Shown here: positions 12,029-21,071 of the stretch, in pieces
Layout: every line of letters starts with the position of its first letter
How positions within the stretch are numbered: the stretch's first letter is position 1
Origin: Anaerolineales bacterium
GTDB lineage: Bacteria; Chloroflexota; Anaerolineae; 4572-78; NAK82
Reading direction: 5' to 3'
Assembly: GCA_020343875.1 (NCBI GenBank)
Contig: CP070811.1
Location: forward strand, 3,601,127 to 3,665,126
DNA length: 64,000 nt
Position numbers and translations under genes: made by a program
Notes under the pieces: generated by a model
Seen by the model: only the letters and a program-made list of their open reading frames with translations
The model's database searches: none
What the model was told of the DNA's origin: nothing

Positions 12029-13591
12029 CTAACGCCGTGGCTCTTGCGGCCAATTGGGGAGGACATAGCGAATCTGGTCGGCTGGCGGCACGGGGGTGGC
12101 GATGTACACGTCCACCCAGCGATACCAGAGAGGAGGCTCATCCTCGTCAAAGCCCAGGTCGACGTGTCGGCCCAGAATGGAGCCTCCCGTATCGCCTGCC
12201 AGAGCCTTGCCATATCCGGGCACGTACACCTCGCTCCAAAGGGGAATGACTTTGGGATCCACAGCAATGATGCCGTAGCCCGCCTGCAGCCCGGTGCGAG
12301 TGATGCCGTAACGCGGATGATCCTTGTCCTTGCCCGAGGTAGCTGCCGAATATGAAGTGGCCAGCACCCGGAAATGCCGCCAATACTCAAAGTCACCCTC
12401 CGGGGTTTCCAAGGTATGGACCGCGATTTGGGTTCCGTAGGCAAAGATCTTGTCGCTGGGTGGATGATCCACCCATTCGTCTTCCAAGACGTTAGCCACC
12501 TCTTGCCCATCTTCGTAAGTGACTCGGTAGCGGCGTTTGATCACCCCAGAGTCGCCGGGTTGCTCCAATTGCTGCCTATCCAGGAGCATGTCTGAGTCAG
12601 GCACCCATTTGGTCTCAAAGGGAATGAGCTGCTGCTCAATCTCCAGTGCTTCATGGACTCGCACCACTCGAATACTGATATCTTCGACAATGGGTGTATT
12701 GGCGGGGGGCAGGCTGTAATCCTTGCCTATCAGCGCAACTCCCTGGTGCGCCAGCACGTCGCCGACTGTGCGCGCCTGGCTGCGAGTGCGCAAGATGCGC
12801 CCATCGACGCCTATGGTGACCGGCATCGAACGCTTGATGTAAACTCGCATGCCCGGCAAAATACGGCTGCCCAGGCTGGGAGTCACCTGGTCCCCCAAGT
12901 AGAGAAGAATGCCTTGCGCCAGAAGAGCCTCGCCGACGGTGGCCTGGGTGGTATAAAAAGTGACCGGAACCGAATCGTCAGTGAGGATGACGGGTATTGC
13001 ACGCCGCAACACGATGCGCACCGGCACGGGCCTGTAGGAGGCGCTGGCCAGCCCTGGCCCACGCCGACTTCCGCCGTCCAGGGCAGACTGGGGCAGGTCG
13101 GCCTCCAAATTCCAGGCCTGGCCATCAACCAGCACCTGGTCGCGCGACTTGACGTGAACGCCTGCCTCGGTCAGGATGTCGGCCACGCGCCGAAGTTGAG
13201 TGCGTATCTCCAGGCTGCGTCCATCGGCCTCAATGGTCACCGGGCGCGCCAGGCGAACCTGAACCACACTGCCAGCAGCCAGTCTCGAGTCGAGTGCTGG
13301 GTCAATCAGGTCTTCGGGCTGCAAGCGAATGTCAGCCTCACGCAGCAGCCCTTCGAAGGTATGCTGGTGGGTCCGCCAAGTCCTAGGCTGTTCATCCACC
13401 ACCAGCGTGACCGGCACGCCGGTGATGTGGTAGCCCACGATCAGAGCTGCCCAGGCCAATAGGGTCAGCAAGCCGCTCGTCGAACGCCGTGACGAGCAGC
13501 AGCCGGCAGCCAGCCTCAACAGACGGCGGCCGACGCGACGCAGCGGTAGGTTAATGCCCAAGAGCATCAAGGCCACGAAAGAGAAAGGCAA
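12029..13591 (-). CDS. YabE-like cell-wall protein with DUF348 repeats, G5 domain and 3D catalytic domain
   Basis: A 520-residue envelope protein. A transmembrane anchor is near residues 40-58. Ubiquitin-like DUF348 repeats follow (VTLVVDEQPRTWRTHQHTFEGLL..., VTIEADGRSLEIRTQLRRVADIL..., VTIGVDGRILRTRSQARTVGDVL...), then a G5 domain around 340-410. The C-terminal 3D domain has its three aspartates visible (IIAVDPKVIPL, LAGDTGG, GRHVDLGFDE). 3D domains share the double-psi barrel of lytic transglycosylase MltA, so peptidoglycan cleavage or remodelling is expected. It lacks the lysozyme-like domain of true RpfB. The start is a TTG with GGAGG 6 bp upstream. Confidence 0.85.
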   Translation of the reverse strand: MPFSFVALMLLGINLPLRRVGRRLLRLAAGCCSSRRSTSGLLTLLAWAALIVGYHITGVPVTLVVDEQPRTWRTHQHTFEGLLREADIRLQPEDLIDPALDSRLAAGSVVQVRLARPVTIEADGRSLEIRTQLRRVADILTEAGVHVKSRDQVLVDGQAWNLEADLPQSALDGGSRRGPGLASASYRPVPVRIVLRRAIPVILTDDSVPVTFYTTQATVGEALLAQGILLYLGDQVTPSLGSRILPGMRVYIKRSMPVTIGVDGRILRTRSQARTVGDVLAHQGVALIGKDYSLPPANTPIVEDISIRVVRVHEALEIEQQLIPFETKWVPDSDMLLDRQQLEQPGDSGVIKRRYRVTYEDGQEVANVLEDEWVDHPPSDKIFAYGTQIAVHTLETPEGDFEYWRHFRVLATSYSAATSGKDKDHPRYGITRTGLQAGYGIIAVDPKVIPLWSEVYVPGYGKALAGDTGGSILGRHVDLGFDEDEPPLWYRWVDVYIATPVPPADQIRYVLPNWPQEPRR

Positions 13592-13719
13592 TCAGGCCTC
13601 CAACAAGGACGAACGGGACGAGCCGTCACCGGTCGCCCCGCATAATCCCATAAAGAGGTCGTGCACCCCCTGTCGAACTGGGTCTCTCGTCTTACCAGCA
13701 TCAGCCAGCTCCGGCCAGG

Positions 13720-13805
13720 TAGACCTGCGGCACCCGAGAGGGGCTGCTTATGGCTGCTTCCTTCCGGACCTGACCAGGTTCGCAGGCTCCCGCCGCGCAG
13801 GACCC
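13720..13805 (-). ncRNA. ffs: Signal recognition particle RNA (4.5S type)
   Basis: On the minus strand the invariant apical hairpin CAGGTCCGGAAGGAAGCAGC is present (complement of 13754-13773). The flanks pair as expected: CCTGCG (complement of 13796-13801) with CGCAGG (complement of 13724-13729), with further pairing of GGC/GCC and GGGAG/CTCTC. It scaffolds Ffh for cotranslational membrane targeting. The ends are approximate. It lies in line with two tRNA-Ser genes, a common arrangement. Confidence 0.93.
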
Positions 13806-13928
13806 AACCTTCTACACCGCTTAATGCCAGCAGTCACGAAAGCTCTAAGCCCTCGAGGGGGAATTCGATCCCGCTGTGGCGGATTGCGGGTACAGGGCAC
13901 CGCCAGCTCCCCATCTAGCACGACCAGG

Positions 13929-14015
13929 CGGAGAGGGCGGGATTCGAACCCGCGAGGCTGTTACGCCTACACGATTTCCAATCGTGCGCACTAGACCAGA
14001 CTATGCGACCTCTCC
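13929..14015 (-). tRNA. tRNA-Ser (anticodon GGA)
   Basis: An 87-nt class II tRNA. Acceptor GGAGAGG pairs with CCTCTCC and the discriminator is G. Anticodon stem CACGA/TCGTG carries loop TTGGAAA (anticodon GGA). It has a long variable arm (GGCGTAACAGCC region) and T loop TTCGAAT. CCA is not encoded. Confidence 0.97.
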
Positions 14016-14112
14016 TGACTCCCCTCCTATGCGGCACGAGCGCGCCATAGGCCAAGCCCCCGCCTGGGGAACACGTGCCACATCAAGGGCAGGCCCTCGC
14101 CCGGAGGGCAGG

Positions 14113-14199
14113 CGGGAAGGGTGGGATTCGAACCCACGGCGGAGCAAGCCCCGCAGCGGTTTTCGAGACCGCCCCAATCGTCCACTCTGGCACCTTCCC
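14113..14199 (-). tRNA. tRNA-Ser (anticodon CGA)
   Basis: An 87-nt class II tRNA. Acceptor GGGAAGG pairs with CCTTCCC and the discriminator is G. Anticodon stem GCGGT/ACCGC carries loop CTCGAAA (anticodon CGA, reads UCG). A long GC-rich variable arm is present. It lies about 100 bp upstream of tRNA-Ser(GGA) in the same orientation. Confidence 0.97.
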
Positions 14200-14351
14200 G
14201 CCCAGCATTATAGCATGAGCATTTCTGCCAAGCAAAAGCATGCCATTTGAGTTGGGTAGCCCTCTCGCAGCCTGCGGTGCTCCGCCCCCCTCCCGGGCAG
14301 GCGCAAGGCTACACGCCTGGGGTCGCTGGCGACGCGAAATCTATGCTGGGA

Positions 14352-14380
14352 TTGCAAAACCCGTCTCTGGATAGTATAAT
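14352..14380 (+). promoter_or_regulatory. Sigma-70 promoter of sucCD
   Basis: TTGCAA (-35) and a perfect TATAAT (-10) lie 17 bp apart, about 84 bp before the sucC start. The rest of 14200-14463 shows no gene. Confidence 0.85.
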
Positions 14381-14463
14381 CAAGGCCGGTTCAGCGCCCA
14401 TTTACAACGGAGTGAGAAGGAGCGCTGGCATTCTGTTTTGATTTCTCAACCAAGGAGAGACAG

Positions 14464-15600
14464 GTGAAACTACACGAATACCAGTCGAAGCGGATCTTTG
14501 CTAAGTATGGCATACCTATCCCAGAGGGTGATGTAGCAATGTCTGCGGCTGAGGCACGCCAGATCGCGCAGCGCTTGGGGGGACGCGTGGTGGTTAAATC
14601 CCAAGTGCTGGTGGGTGGACGAGGCAAGGCCGGTGGCATCAAGTTGGCCAAGGATGCAGATGAAGCTGAGGCATTGGCCGACCAGATTCTGGGCATGACG
14701 ATCAAGGGCCTCACGGTGGACAAAGTGCTGATCGACCAAGCCGCCGACATCCGGGAAGAGATTTACCTGGGCATTACCATAGACCGGGCCCGGCGCAAAC
14801 CAGTGATGATGGCTTCCTCCGAAGGCGGGGTAGAGATCGAGGAAGTGGCCAAAGCCACGCCCGAGAAGATCTCAAAGCTGATCATCGACCCGGCGACGGG
14901 ACTAATGGACTATCAGGCTCGAAATCTGGCCTTTGATTTGGGTATGCGGCGGGCTTCCATTCGCCAGTTTACCATCATCGCCAAGGGTCTCTACCAGGCT
15001 TTTACGGAGTCCGATGCCAGCCTGGCCGAGATCAACCCGCTGGTGGTCACTGGTGACGACAAACTGCTGGCCGTGGATGGCAAAATCGTCCTCGACGATA
15101 ATGCCCTCTTCCGCCACAAGGACTTGGCTGAACTGCGGGACGTGCAGGAAGAGGCGGAGGCCGAGCGCCAAGCTCGACATGCTGGCATTTCTTACGTAAA
15201 ACTCGATGGCGAAATTGGCTGCATGGTCAACGGCGCCGGTCTGGCCATGGCCACCATGGACATCATCAAGCTCTACGGCGCCGAACCCGCCAACTTTCTT
15301 GACATCGGCGGCGGGGCCAAATCAGATAAGGTGGCGGCTGCACTGCGTATTATCCTGTCTGACTCCAATGTGAAGGCAGTACTTTTCAATATTTTCGGCG
15401 GCATCACCCGCTGTGACGAGGTGGCACGCGGCATTTTGGAGGCCCTGAAAGAGGTGCCCACTGACGTGCCTATGGTCGCCCGGCTGGTCGGCACCAACGA
15501 AGAGGAAGGACGAAGAATCCTGGCTGAGGCTCAAATGGCGACGGCCAAGTCGCTGGCTGAGGCCGCCGAGCGGGCCGTCGCTATGGCTCAGACAAACTGA
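14464..15600 (+). CDS. sucC: Succinyl-CoA synthetase (ADP-forming) beta subunit
   Basis: A 378-residue ATP-grasp subunit that binds nucleotide and succinate and forms succinyl-CoA reversibly with the alpha subunit. The N-terminus [22 protein letters not shown] is diagnostic. Other motifs include [12 protein letters not shown] (nucleotide loop), [12 protein letters not shown] and the C-terminal [13 protein letters not shown] and [14 protein letters not shown]. Length is slightly under the usual 385-400. The start is a GTG preceded by AAGGAGA. It is followed after 22 bp by sucD. In an acetyl-CoA-pathway organism the pair can serve a partial TCA cycle or substrate-level phosphorylation. Confidence 0.97.
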   Translation: MKLHEYQSKRIFAKYGIPIPEGDVAMSAAEARQIAQRLGGRVVVKSQVLVGGRGKAGGIKLAKDADEAEALADQILGMTIKGLTVDKVLIDQAADIREEIYLGITIDRARRKPVMMASSEGGVEIEEVAKATPEKISKLIIDPATGLMDYQARNLAFDLGMRRASIRQFTIIAKGLYQAFTESDASLAEINPLVVTGDDKLLAVDGKIVLDDNALFRHKDLAELRDVQEEAEAERQARHAGISYVKLDGEIGCMVNGAGLAMATMDIIKLYGAEPANFLDIGGGAKSDKVAAALRIILSDSNVKAVLFNIFGGITRCDEVARGILEALKEVPTDVPMVARLVGTNEEEGRRILAEAQMATAKSLAEAAERAVAMAQTN

Positions 15601-15622
15601 GAGATCTCGAGGAGACGTTTTC

Positions 15623-16489
15623 ATGGCCATTTTGGTAGGCAAAGAAACCCGCCTGGTGGTGCAGGGCATCACCGGCCGCGAAGGGGCATTTCACACCCAG
15701 CAGATGATTGAATACGGCACGCAGGTAGTGGCCGGCATGACGCCAGGTAAGGGAGGGGATTGGGTCCACACTGTGCCTGTCTTCGACACTGTTAAGGAAG
15801 CTGTCAACGCAACTGGCGCCAATACGTCGATCATTTACGTGCCAGCTGCCTTCGCCCCTGATACGATTATGGAAGCTGCAGACGCAGGAATCGAGCTAAT
15901 TGTGTGTGTCACCGAGGGTATCCCGGTGTTGGACATGGTGCGATTGCGCCATTTCCTCGATCAAACCGACGCCCGCCTCATCGGCCCCAATTGCCCAGGC
16001 GTCATTTCGCCGGGCACGGCCAAGGTAGGCATTATGCCAGGGCACATCCACAAGCCCGGCCCGGTAGGGTTGGTTTCGCGCAGCGGGACTCTCACCTACG
16101 AGGTGGTGCAAGCCCTGACCGACCAGGGGCTGGGCCAGTCCACGGCCGTGGGCATCGGCGGCGACCCCATCATCGGCACCAACTTCATCGACATTTTGCG
16201 GCTCTTTGAGTCAGATCCCATGACCGACCACGTGGTTCTCATCGGCGAAATTGGCGGCAGCGAAGAAGAGCGAGCCGCGCAGTTCATTGCGACCGAGATG
16301 AGCAAGCCGGTCACGGCCTTCATCGCTGGCCGCACCGCGCCTCCTGGCAAGCGTATGGGACACGCCGGCGCCATCATCGAAGGCGGCGAAGGGACCGCCC
16401 AAGAGAAAATTGCAGCCTTTGAAGCGGTCGGTGTCAAAGTTGCCCGCCAGCCAGCTGAGGTGGCCGACCTGGTTGCCCAGCGGATATAA
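15623..16489 (+). CDS. sucD: Succinyl-CoA synthetase alpha subunit
   Basis: A 288-residue CoA-binding subunit. It has the N-terminal CoA-binding Rossmann fold ([21 protein letters not shown]), [14 protein letters not shown], and the phosphohistidine loop [17 protein letters not shown]. The ATG at 15623 follows GAGGAGACG. It is co-transcribed with sucC and has the normal family length. Confidence 0.97.
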   Translation: MAILVGKETRLVVQGITGREGAFHTQQMIEYGTQVVAGMTPGKGGDWVHTVPVFDTVKEAVNATGANTSIIYVPAAFAPDTIMEAADAGIELIVCVTEGIPVLDMVRLRHFLDQTDARLIGPNCPGVISPGTAKVGIMPGHIHKPGPVGLVSRSGTLTYEVVQALTDQGLGQSTAVGIGGDPIIGTNFIDILRLFESDPMTDHVVLIGEIGGSEEERAAQFIATEMSKPVTAFIAGRTAPPGKRMGHAGAIIEGGEGTAQEKIAAFEAVGVKVARQPAEVADLVAQRI

Positions 16490-16676
16490 TCCACTGGGAG
16501 ACCAGGTGGCTGAGCTGGCTGCCTTAACTCCGGGAGGCCCTGCGCAGCACAGGCTTGCGCATTGTACGCGCCCCATCAGCGAAGCATAAGCAGGCTCATC
16601 GGCACATCATTGCTGCCGTGATGCTTTGGTGGGCCACGCCATCCCGAATGATGAGCAGGTCCTTGAGCAGCAAGGA

Positions 16677-16705
16677 TTGCCCCCCCGTTTCAACTGTTGT
16701 ATACT
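16677..16705 (+). promoter_or_regulatory. Sigma-70 promoter giving a leaderless mannosyltransferase mRNA
   Basis: TTGCCC and TATACT lie 17 bp apart. The -10 box ends 6 nt before the ATG at 16712, so the expected start site is the first base of the start codon. The stretch 16490-16676 after sucD shows no gene. Confidence 0.75.
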
Positions 16706-16711
16706 GGCCGT

Positions 16712-18277
16712 ATGAGGCAACCGCAGGCCATTCCCGCCCTCCTCGAGCCCGGCCCAGGTGTCAATACTGAACGCAGCCAAGAGGGCCTTTCTAAAGACCT
16801 GATCCGGCTGATCTTGATCGGCCTGGCTATGCAGGTCATCTACCTGCTATACATTGTCGCCCTACCCCTGGTCTCCAACACGCAGAAGGGAGGACCGGCC
16901 GCCGATCTGGAGATCTTGATGCGCGGCTACCGCTGGTTCGCGCCCGTCTACACGGCCGGTTTGCTGCTACTTTATTACCTGCTCTGGAAGGCCTGGCAGA
17001 CAGCTCAAGACCTCTCACGCCCCATACAAAAACAAATTAAACCCCTGGTCCTGGCTTTTGGCCTGCTTTTTGGCTTCACCCTGGTCTGGCTCTACCCCAT
17101 CACAGCTAACGATCTTTTCCGCTACGTGCTTCGGGGGCGAATCTGGGCCATCTACGGCGCAAGCCCTATGCTATCGCCCCCCAACGATTTTCCTGGCGAT
17201 CCCTATCTGGCCTTTGCCGGGGAATTCGGCCACTGGGTATCCGGCTATGGGCCAGTGTGGGAGATGTTGGTACAGGTCCCCTTGCGCCTGGGCGCTACGG
17301 AGATGGTTCCCGGCGCCATCAGCCTCAAGCTGTTGGTTCTGCTGTCTTACCTGGCTTGCGCCATTCTCATCGGCTGGTTGGCGGTACCTGAAAAGGCCCT
17401 AAAGCACGGCTCTGGCAAATCTTCGCTGGCCGCCCTCATCTTCTTCGCCTGGAACCCACTCATCTTGATGCAGGGACCTGGCAACGGCCACAATGACATG
17501 CTCCTCATGGCCTTGATGGTGATGGGGATTGTACTCTGGCAGCGCAAACGGTGGTGGTGGGCTGCCAGCATCTTGACGCTGGCAGCCCTGGTGAAGGTCA
17601 CTGCGGTGCTGATCATTCCCCTCTTTGGGGTGCTTCTATTAAGGGATGAACCGACCTGGCGAGGACGTATCCTCAAGGGGCTGGGCGCGGCTCTCACCGG
17701 CCTGGCCCTGGTAGCCCTGTACTACTCTGCACTCGGCCCGCTTCCAGACGTGTTTAAAGGCGTGTTTGATATGCTGACCACCCGGCGCAGCTTCGCCATC
17801 GCTTCCGGCCTGCGCATGGTGCTGCGCGAGATCATTCCTCGCCAGGTGGCCGAAACCCTGCCCCGCACCACTGGCCGCACCCTATTTCTCCTCTTTTACG
17901 CCGGCCTACTGGTGCAATTGTGGCGGGGCAGACTCAACCTGGTCACGGCCGGATTCTTGGCCTATTTCAGCCAGCTGATGTTGGGACGTACCTTCCGCAT
18001 ATGGTATCCGATGTGGCTAGTACCGCTGGCAGCGCTGCACCTGACGCCAGCTGCCTTCTGGCGTACCACCCTATTTGGTCTCACGGCCGAGCTATCCATC
18101 ATCAACTACTTCGTTGTATGGCGCTGGTGGCTGCGAGACCTGCCCTGGGGCAAATCCGGTCCCTTGAGCCAATATTGGAATTACTGGACGATCATGCATA
18201 CGCTAACAGTGCCCTGGTTGTTCGGTATTCCTTTGGTGGGGCCGATCCTGATGAAATGGTGGAAGACAGAGAGGTGA
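16712..18277 (+). CDS. GT-C fold polyprenol-phosphate-mannose-dependent mannosyltransferase-like membrane protein
   Basis: A polytopic protein of 521 residues with about 11-13 hydrophobic segments. An early loop carries the acidic residue expected in GT-C enzymes (YPITANDLFRYVLRGRIWAIYG). Downstream are SGYGPVWEML and FFAWNPLILMQGPGNGHNDMLLMALM, which resemble the MptA/MptB and GT87 families that extend mannans or lipid-linked glycans on the outer membrane face using polyprenol-phosphate sugars. The acceptor is unknown. The ATG at 16712 is preferred over an upstream GTG at 16697 because the promoter ends at 16705. It stands alone between sucD and a hairpin. Confidence 0.8.
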   Translation: MRQPQAIPALLEPGPGVNTERSQEGLSKDLIRLILIGLAMQVIYLLYIVALPLVSNTQKGGPAADLEILMRGYRWFAPVYTAGLLLLYYLLWKAWQTAQDLSRPIQKQIKPLVLAFGLLFGFTLVWLYPITANDLFRYVLRGRIWAIYGASPMLSPPNDFPGDPYLAFAGEFGHWVSGYGPVWEMLVQVPLRLGATEMVPGAISLKLLVLLSYLACAILIGWLAVPEKALKHGSGKSSLAALIFFAWNPLILMQGPGNGHNDMLLMALMVMGIVLWQRKRWWWAASILTLAALVKVTAVLIIPLFGVLLLRDEPTWRGRILKGLGAALTGLALVALYYSALGPLPDVFKGVFDMLTTRRSFAIASGLRMVLREIIPRQVAETLPRTTGRTLFLLFYAGLLVQLWRGRLNLVTAGFLAYFSQLMLGRTFRIWYPMWLVPLAALHLTPAAFWRTTLFGLTAELSIINYFVVWRWWLRDLPWGKSGPLSQYWNYWTIMHTLTVPWLFGIPLVGPILMKWWKTER

Positions 18278-18390
18278 GCCAGCCCTGGCCAGTACCTAGC
18301 CAAGGCGAGGAGCGGCAGCCTATAGGCTGGAATGTTCGGCTGCCGATCATCATCAGGGGCCAGTGGCCGGTCGCGAATCTGAAAATCTGA

Positions 18391-18430
18391 AGACCCGTGG
18401 GGTTTGGAAACCCGACGGGTCTATTATGTT
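18391..18430. terminator. Stem-loop between mannosyltransferase and STAS genes
   Basis: AGACCCGT (18391-18398) pairs with ACGGGTCT (18415-18422), with GGGTTT/AAACCC pairing inside. The flank ATTATGTT is only modestly T-rich. The two flanking genes converge here, so a shared bidirectional terminator is likely. The remaining bases of 18278-18526 hold no gene. Confidence 0.65.
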
Positions 18431-18526
18431 CAAGCCCCAATGGCTCAGGTTGCCTTTTTGTGCTCGGTCAAGTGCTTGCCATCAGGATGCCAGGTTATCA
18501 GAAGGCGAGTTTTTTGAATGTGAGGG

Positions 18527-18910
18527 TTATGCTACCAAATTTTCCGGGACCACCGGCCGCGGTGCAAAAACCGGCCATCGATAGCCCGTCAATCCCGGAA
18601 TATGTGGTACAAACTCAAAGACCTGATCAAACCCGGTCAGTTCGAACAGCAACCGGGGCTGATCCTGGATTCCGGTCAACTGAAAGTTGTGGGGATCGCT
18701 GCCGAAGATTCTATAGCCGGCTATCAAGGCGGCCAGCCCTCGACTGTCGATAAATGGCACGTCCTCCAAGTTAACCACCACACTATGAACCCCCCGCTCA
18801 GACACATCCCGAAAGAGCTGCACAGCGCTTTCTGCCCGGCTGGCGTTCAGCGCCCCGCTCAGGCTTAGCAAGTGAATATTCGGAGCCGTTTCCCAATACC
18901 CTGCGTTCAT
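18527..18910 (-). CDS. STAS-domain anti-sigma factor antagonist
   Basis: A 127-residue single STAS domain like SpoIIAA/RsbV. The phosphorylatable serine sits in the usual loop (VPFIDSRGLAALIAGY). Unphosphorylated, such proteins bind an anti-sigma kinase and free the sigma factor. A Pro-rich C-terminal tail follows the fold. The ATG at 18910 has GGAGAGGG 6 bp upstream; the frame extends to 18952 without support. No anti-sigma kinase or sigma gene lies beside it. It is about 130 bp downstream of the ABC permease in the same direction. Confidence 0.85.
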   Translation of the reverse strand: MNAGYWETAPNIHLLSLSGALNASRAESAVQLFRDVSERGVHSVVVNLEDVPFIDSRGLAALIAGYRIFGSDPHNFQLTGIQDQPRLLFELTGFDQVFEFVPHIPGLTGYRWPVFAPRPVVPENLVA

Positions 18911-19037
18911 CTTAATCCCTCTCCAAAGGCTGATGTTCACAATTTCTCTCACTACAGGACTATACGCACCGACTGAACAAAAGTTGCACCGATCGAGAGC
19001 AATTCACGGGCGGGTATCAACCAGTCGTCACTGTTTG

Positions 19038-20291
19038 TTACTCGTACCGCAGCGCGTCAATCGGATTGAGGCGAGCGGCCCGGGTAGCCGGATAAATGCC
19101 AAAGAAGAGTCCCACCGCCGCCGAAAAGCTGGTGGCCAACAAAATTGCGCCCGCCGTGACCACTGTTTGCAACTCAAGCACACCGGACAGCAGCGTCGAG
19201 GCCCCATAGCCAAGAGTAATGCCCACAAAGCCACCAATCATAGACAGCACCATGGCTTCGATCAGGAACTGAAGCAAGATGTCGCTACGTTTTGCCCCTA
19301 CCGCCTTGCGAATGCCGATCTCACGCGTGCGCTCCGTTACCGAGACCAACATAATATTCATGATCCCGATGCCCCCCACCAGCAACGAAATGCCGGCGAT
19401 CGCCCCCAGAACGGTGGTGAACACGGCCGTGAACTGTCCAAATACCTGGATCAGGTCGGCCTGATTGACGACCGTGAAATCGTCATCATCTTTAAAGCTG
19501 ATGCGGTGGCGCTCGCGGAGAACCTCGGTGATGCGATCGGCAACATCCCCCATCTTCTCCTGGCTGACAACCTGAATGAAGACGATCGAAATAACCAGTT
19601 CTCCTCGCACCGCCCCGGCACTGAAAAGGCGTGTCTGAGCCGTACTAATGGGTATCATCACCAAGTTGTCCGCGTCGCCAAAGCCGCCGCCGCCCCCTTT
19701 TTCCTCCAGCACACCGATGACCTTGAAGGGCACGTCGTTGAGCTTGATGGTCTGGCCGATGGGATACTCAAACTCGTCGAAGAGTTCCTCCGCAACCGTG
19801 TCACCTATCACAGCCACTCGCGAGCGCCCGTTGACGTGCTCTGCGGCAATGAACTCTCCCAATACGGGCCTGAAGTTGCGTACGCTCTCGTACTCCGGCG
19901 TCACGCCGCTGATCGAGGTGCTCATATCCACTTTGCCACGCACAACCCTACCTGAGCGTTGAAATTCGGGTGCCACAGCCACCACATCCGAAATCTGGAA
20001 GGGATCAGCCAATGCCTCAGCATCTCCCATAGTCAGAGGCTGAAAGCGCTGGCGGCTAGCCCGGGCGCTGCCCGGGCCGCCGCTTTCAAGCTGCCCCGAA
20101 ATCACAAACAGCAGATTGCTCCCCAGGCCCTCAAATTGCTCGGTGATGTACTGTTCAAACCCGTGCCCTACCGACAACAGAGCTATGACCGCCCCCACTC
20201 CGATGACAATGCCCAACATGGTGAGGATAGAACGCATCTTGTTGGCGGTCAAGGCGCGCAAGGCAATGCGAACACTTTCCAAAATCTGCAT
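19038..20291 (-). CDS. MacB-type ABC transporter permease (FtsX fold)
   Basis: A 417-residue permease. One transmembrane helix near 20-42 is followed by a large extracytoplasmic MacB-PCD domain (about 45-285) and three C-terminal helices. The FtsX motif TERTREIGIRKAVGAKR precedes the last two helices, and the protein ends ATRAARLNPIDALRYE as usual. It forms a mechanotransmission exporter with the ATPase and HlyD-type adaptor encoded just upstream. Its start directly abuts the stop of the ATPase. Substrates may be peptides, lipoproteins or toxins; the sequence does not tell which. Confidence 0.93.
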   Translation of the reverse strand: MQILESVRIALRALTANKMRSILTMLGIVIGVGAVIALLSVGHGFEQYITEQFEGLGSNLLFVISGQLESGGPGSARASRQRFQPLTMGDAEALADPFQISDVVAVAPEFQRSGRVVRGKVDMSTSISGVTPEYESVRNFRPVLGEFIAAEHVNGRSRVAVIGDTVAEELFDEFEYPIGQTIKLNDVPFKVIGVLEEKGGGGGFGDADNLVMIPISTAQTRLFSAGAVRGELVISIVFIQVVSQEKMGDVADRITEVLRERHRISFKDDDDFTVVNQADLIQVFGQFTAVFTTVLGAIAGISLLVGGIGIMNIMLVSVTERTREIGIRKAVGAKRSDILLQFLIEAMVLSMIGGFVGITLGYGASTLLSGVLELQTVVTAGAILLATSFSAAVGLFFGIYPATRAARLNPIDALRYE

Positions 20292-21071
20292 CTATTCTAC
20301 CTGCTCGGATGCTGCCTTACGATTGACGATGTCACGCACGCGAACCCCATATGCCCGCTCACCGGCTATGCGTGGTTCGCGTACCGGGCGGTCGTCGACG
20401 ATACGTCCGTCGGCGAGGCTCACGATACGCCGGGTGTGCTGGGCAATCTCGGGCTCGTGGGTGACGAAAATGATGGTAATACCCCGAACTTCGTTCAAAT
20501 GCTGGAAGATGGCCATGATCTCGGCGCCCGATTTGGAGTCCAGGTTACCAGTCGGTTCGTCGGCCAAGATGATCGAGGGCTCGTTGATCAAGGCTCGGGC
20601 AATGGCCACTCGCTGCTGCTGCCCACCCGAGAGTTCGTTAGGGCGATGATGCACCCTGTCAGCCAGCCCGACTGCGTCCAGAGCGTCCATCGCCCGCTTA
20701 CGGCGCTGGCGCCCGCCCATCCCGCTGTAGACAAGAGGTAGCTCCACGTTACTCAGGGCAGTCGTGCGAGACAGCAGGTTGAAAGTCTGGAACACGAAGC
20801 CTATCTTCCTGCCCCGGATTTGGGCCAGCTGATTATCATCCAGCTGGTCAATCTCTACCCCTTCCAGGAAATACTCCCCCGAGCTTGGCTGGTCCAGGCA
20901 GCCCAGAATGTTCATCAGCGTGGACTTACCCGATCCGGAAGGCCCCATGATGGCCACCAGTTCCCCCAGCCGGACCTCAAGTGTGGCTCCGCGCAAGGCA
21001 TGCACCTGCATATCGCCCATCTGGTAGATTTTGGTTATATCCCTGGCCTCAATGAGTACCTTGTCACCCAC
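20292..21071 (-). CDS. MacB/LolD-type ABC transporter ATP-binding protein
   Basis: A 259-residue ATPase with Walker [11 protein letters not shown]-loop FVFQTFNLL, signature [15 protein letters not shown], Walker [10 protein letters not shown] and H-loop FVTHEP. It belongs to the LolD/MacB/FtsE class, which has about 225 residues plus here a roughly 30-residue C-terminal tail. It lies between the adaptor and the permease without intergenic bases, so the three are one operon. Confidence 0.95.
   Translation of the reverse strand: MGDKVLIEARDITKIYQMGDMQVHALRGATLEVRLGELVAIMGPSGSGKSTLMNILGCLDQPSSGEYFLEGVEIDQLDDNQLAQIRGRKIGFVFQTFNLLSRTTALSNVELPLVYSGMGGRQRRKRAMDALDAVGLADRVHHRPNELSGGQQQRVAIARALINEPSIILADEPTGNLDSKSGAEIMAIFQHLNEVRGITIIFVTHEPEIAQHTRRIVSLADGRIVDDRPVREPRIAGERAYGVRVRDIVNRKAASEQVE

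Noticed and set aside
12029-13591. True resuscitation-promoting factor (RpfB)
   Set aside because: The DUF348 and G5 domains agree, but the catalytic end is a 3D domain, not the lysozyme-like Rpf domain.
13554-13994. 146-codon plus-strand frame
   Set aside because: It crosses the SRP RNA and tRNA-Ser(GGA), which fully account for the sequence.
18933-19955. 340-codon plus-strand frame opposite the MacB-type permease
   Set aside because: Low-complexity composition with no domain; the minus-strand permease with FtsX motifs explains the region.
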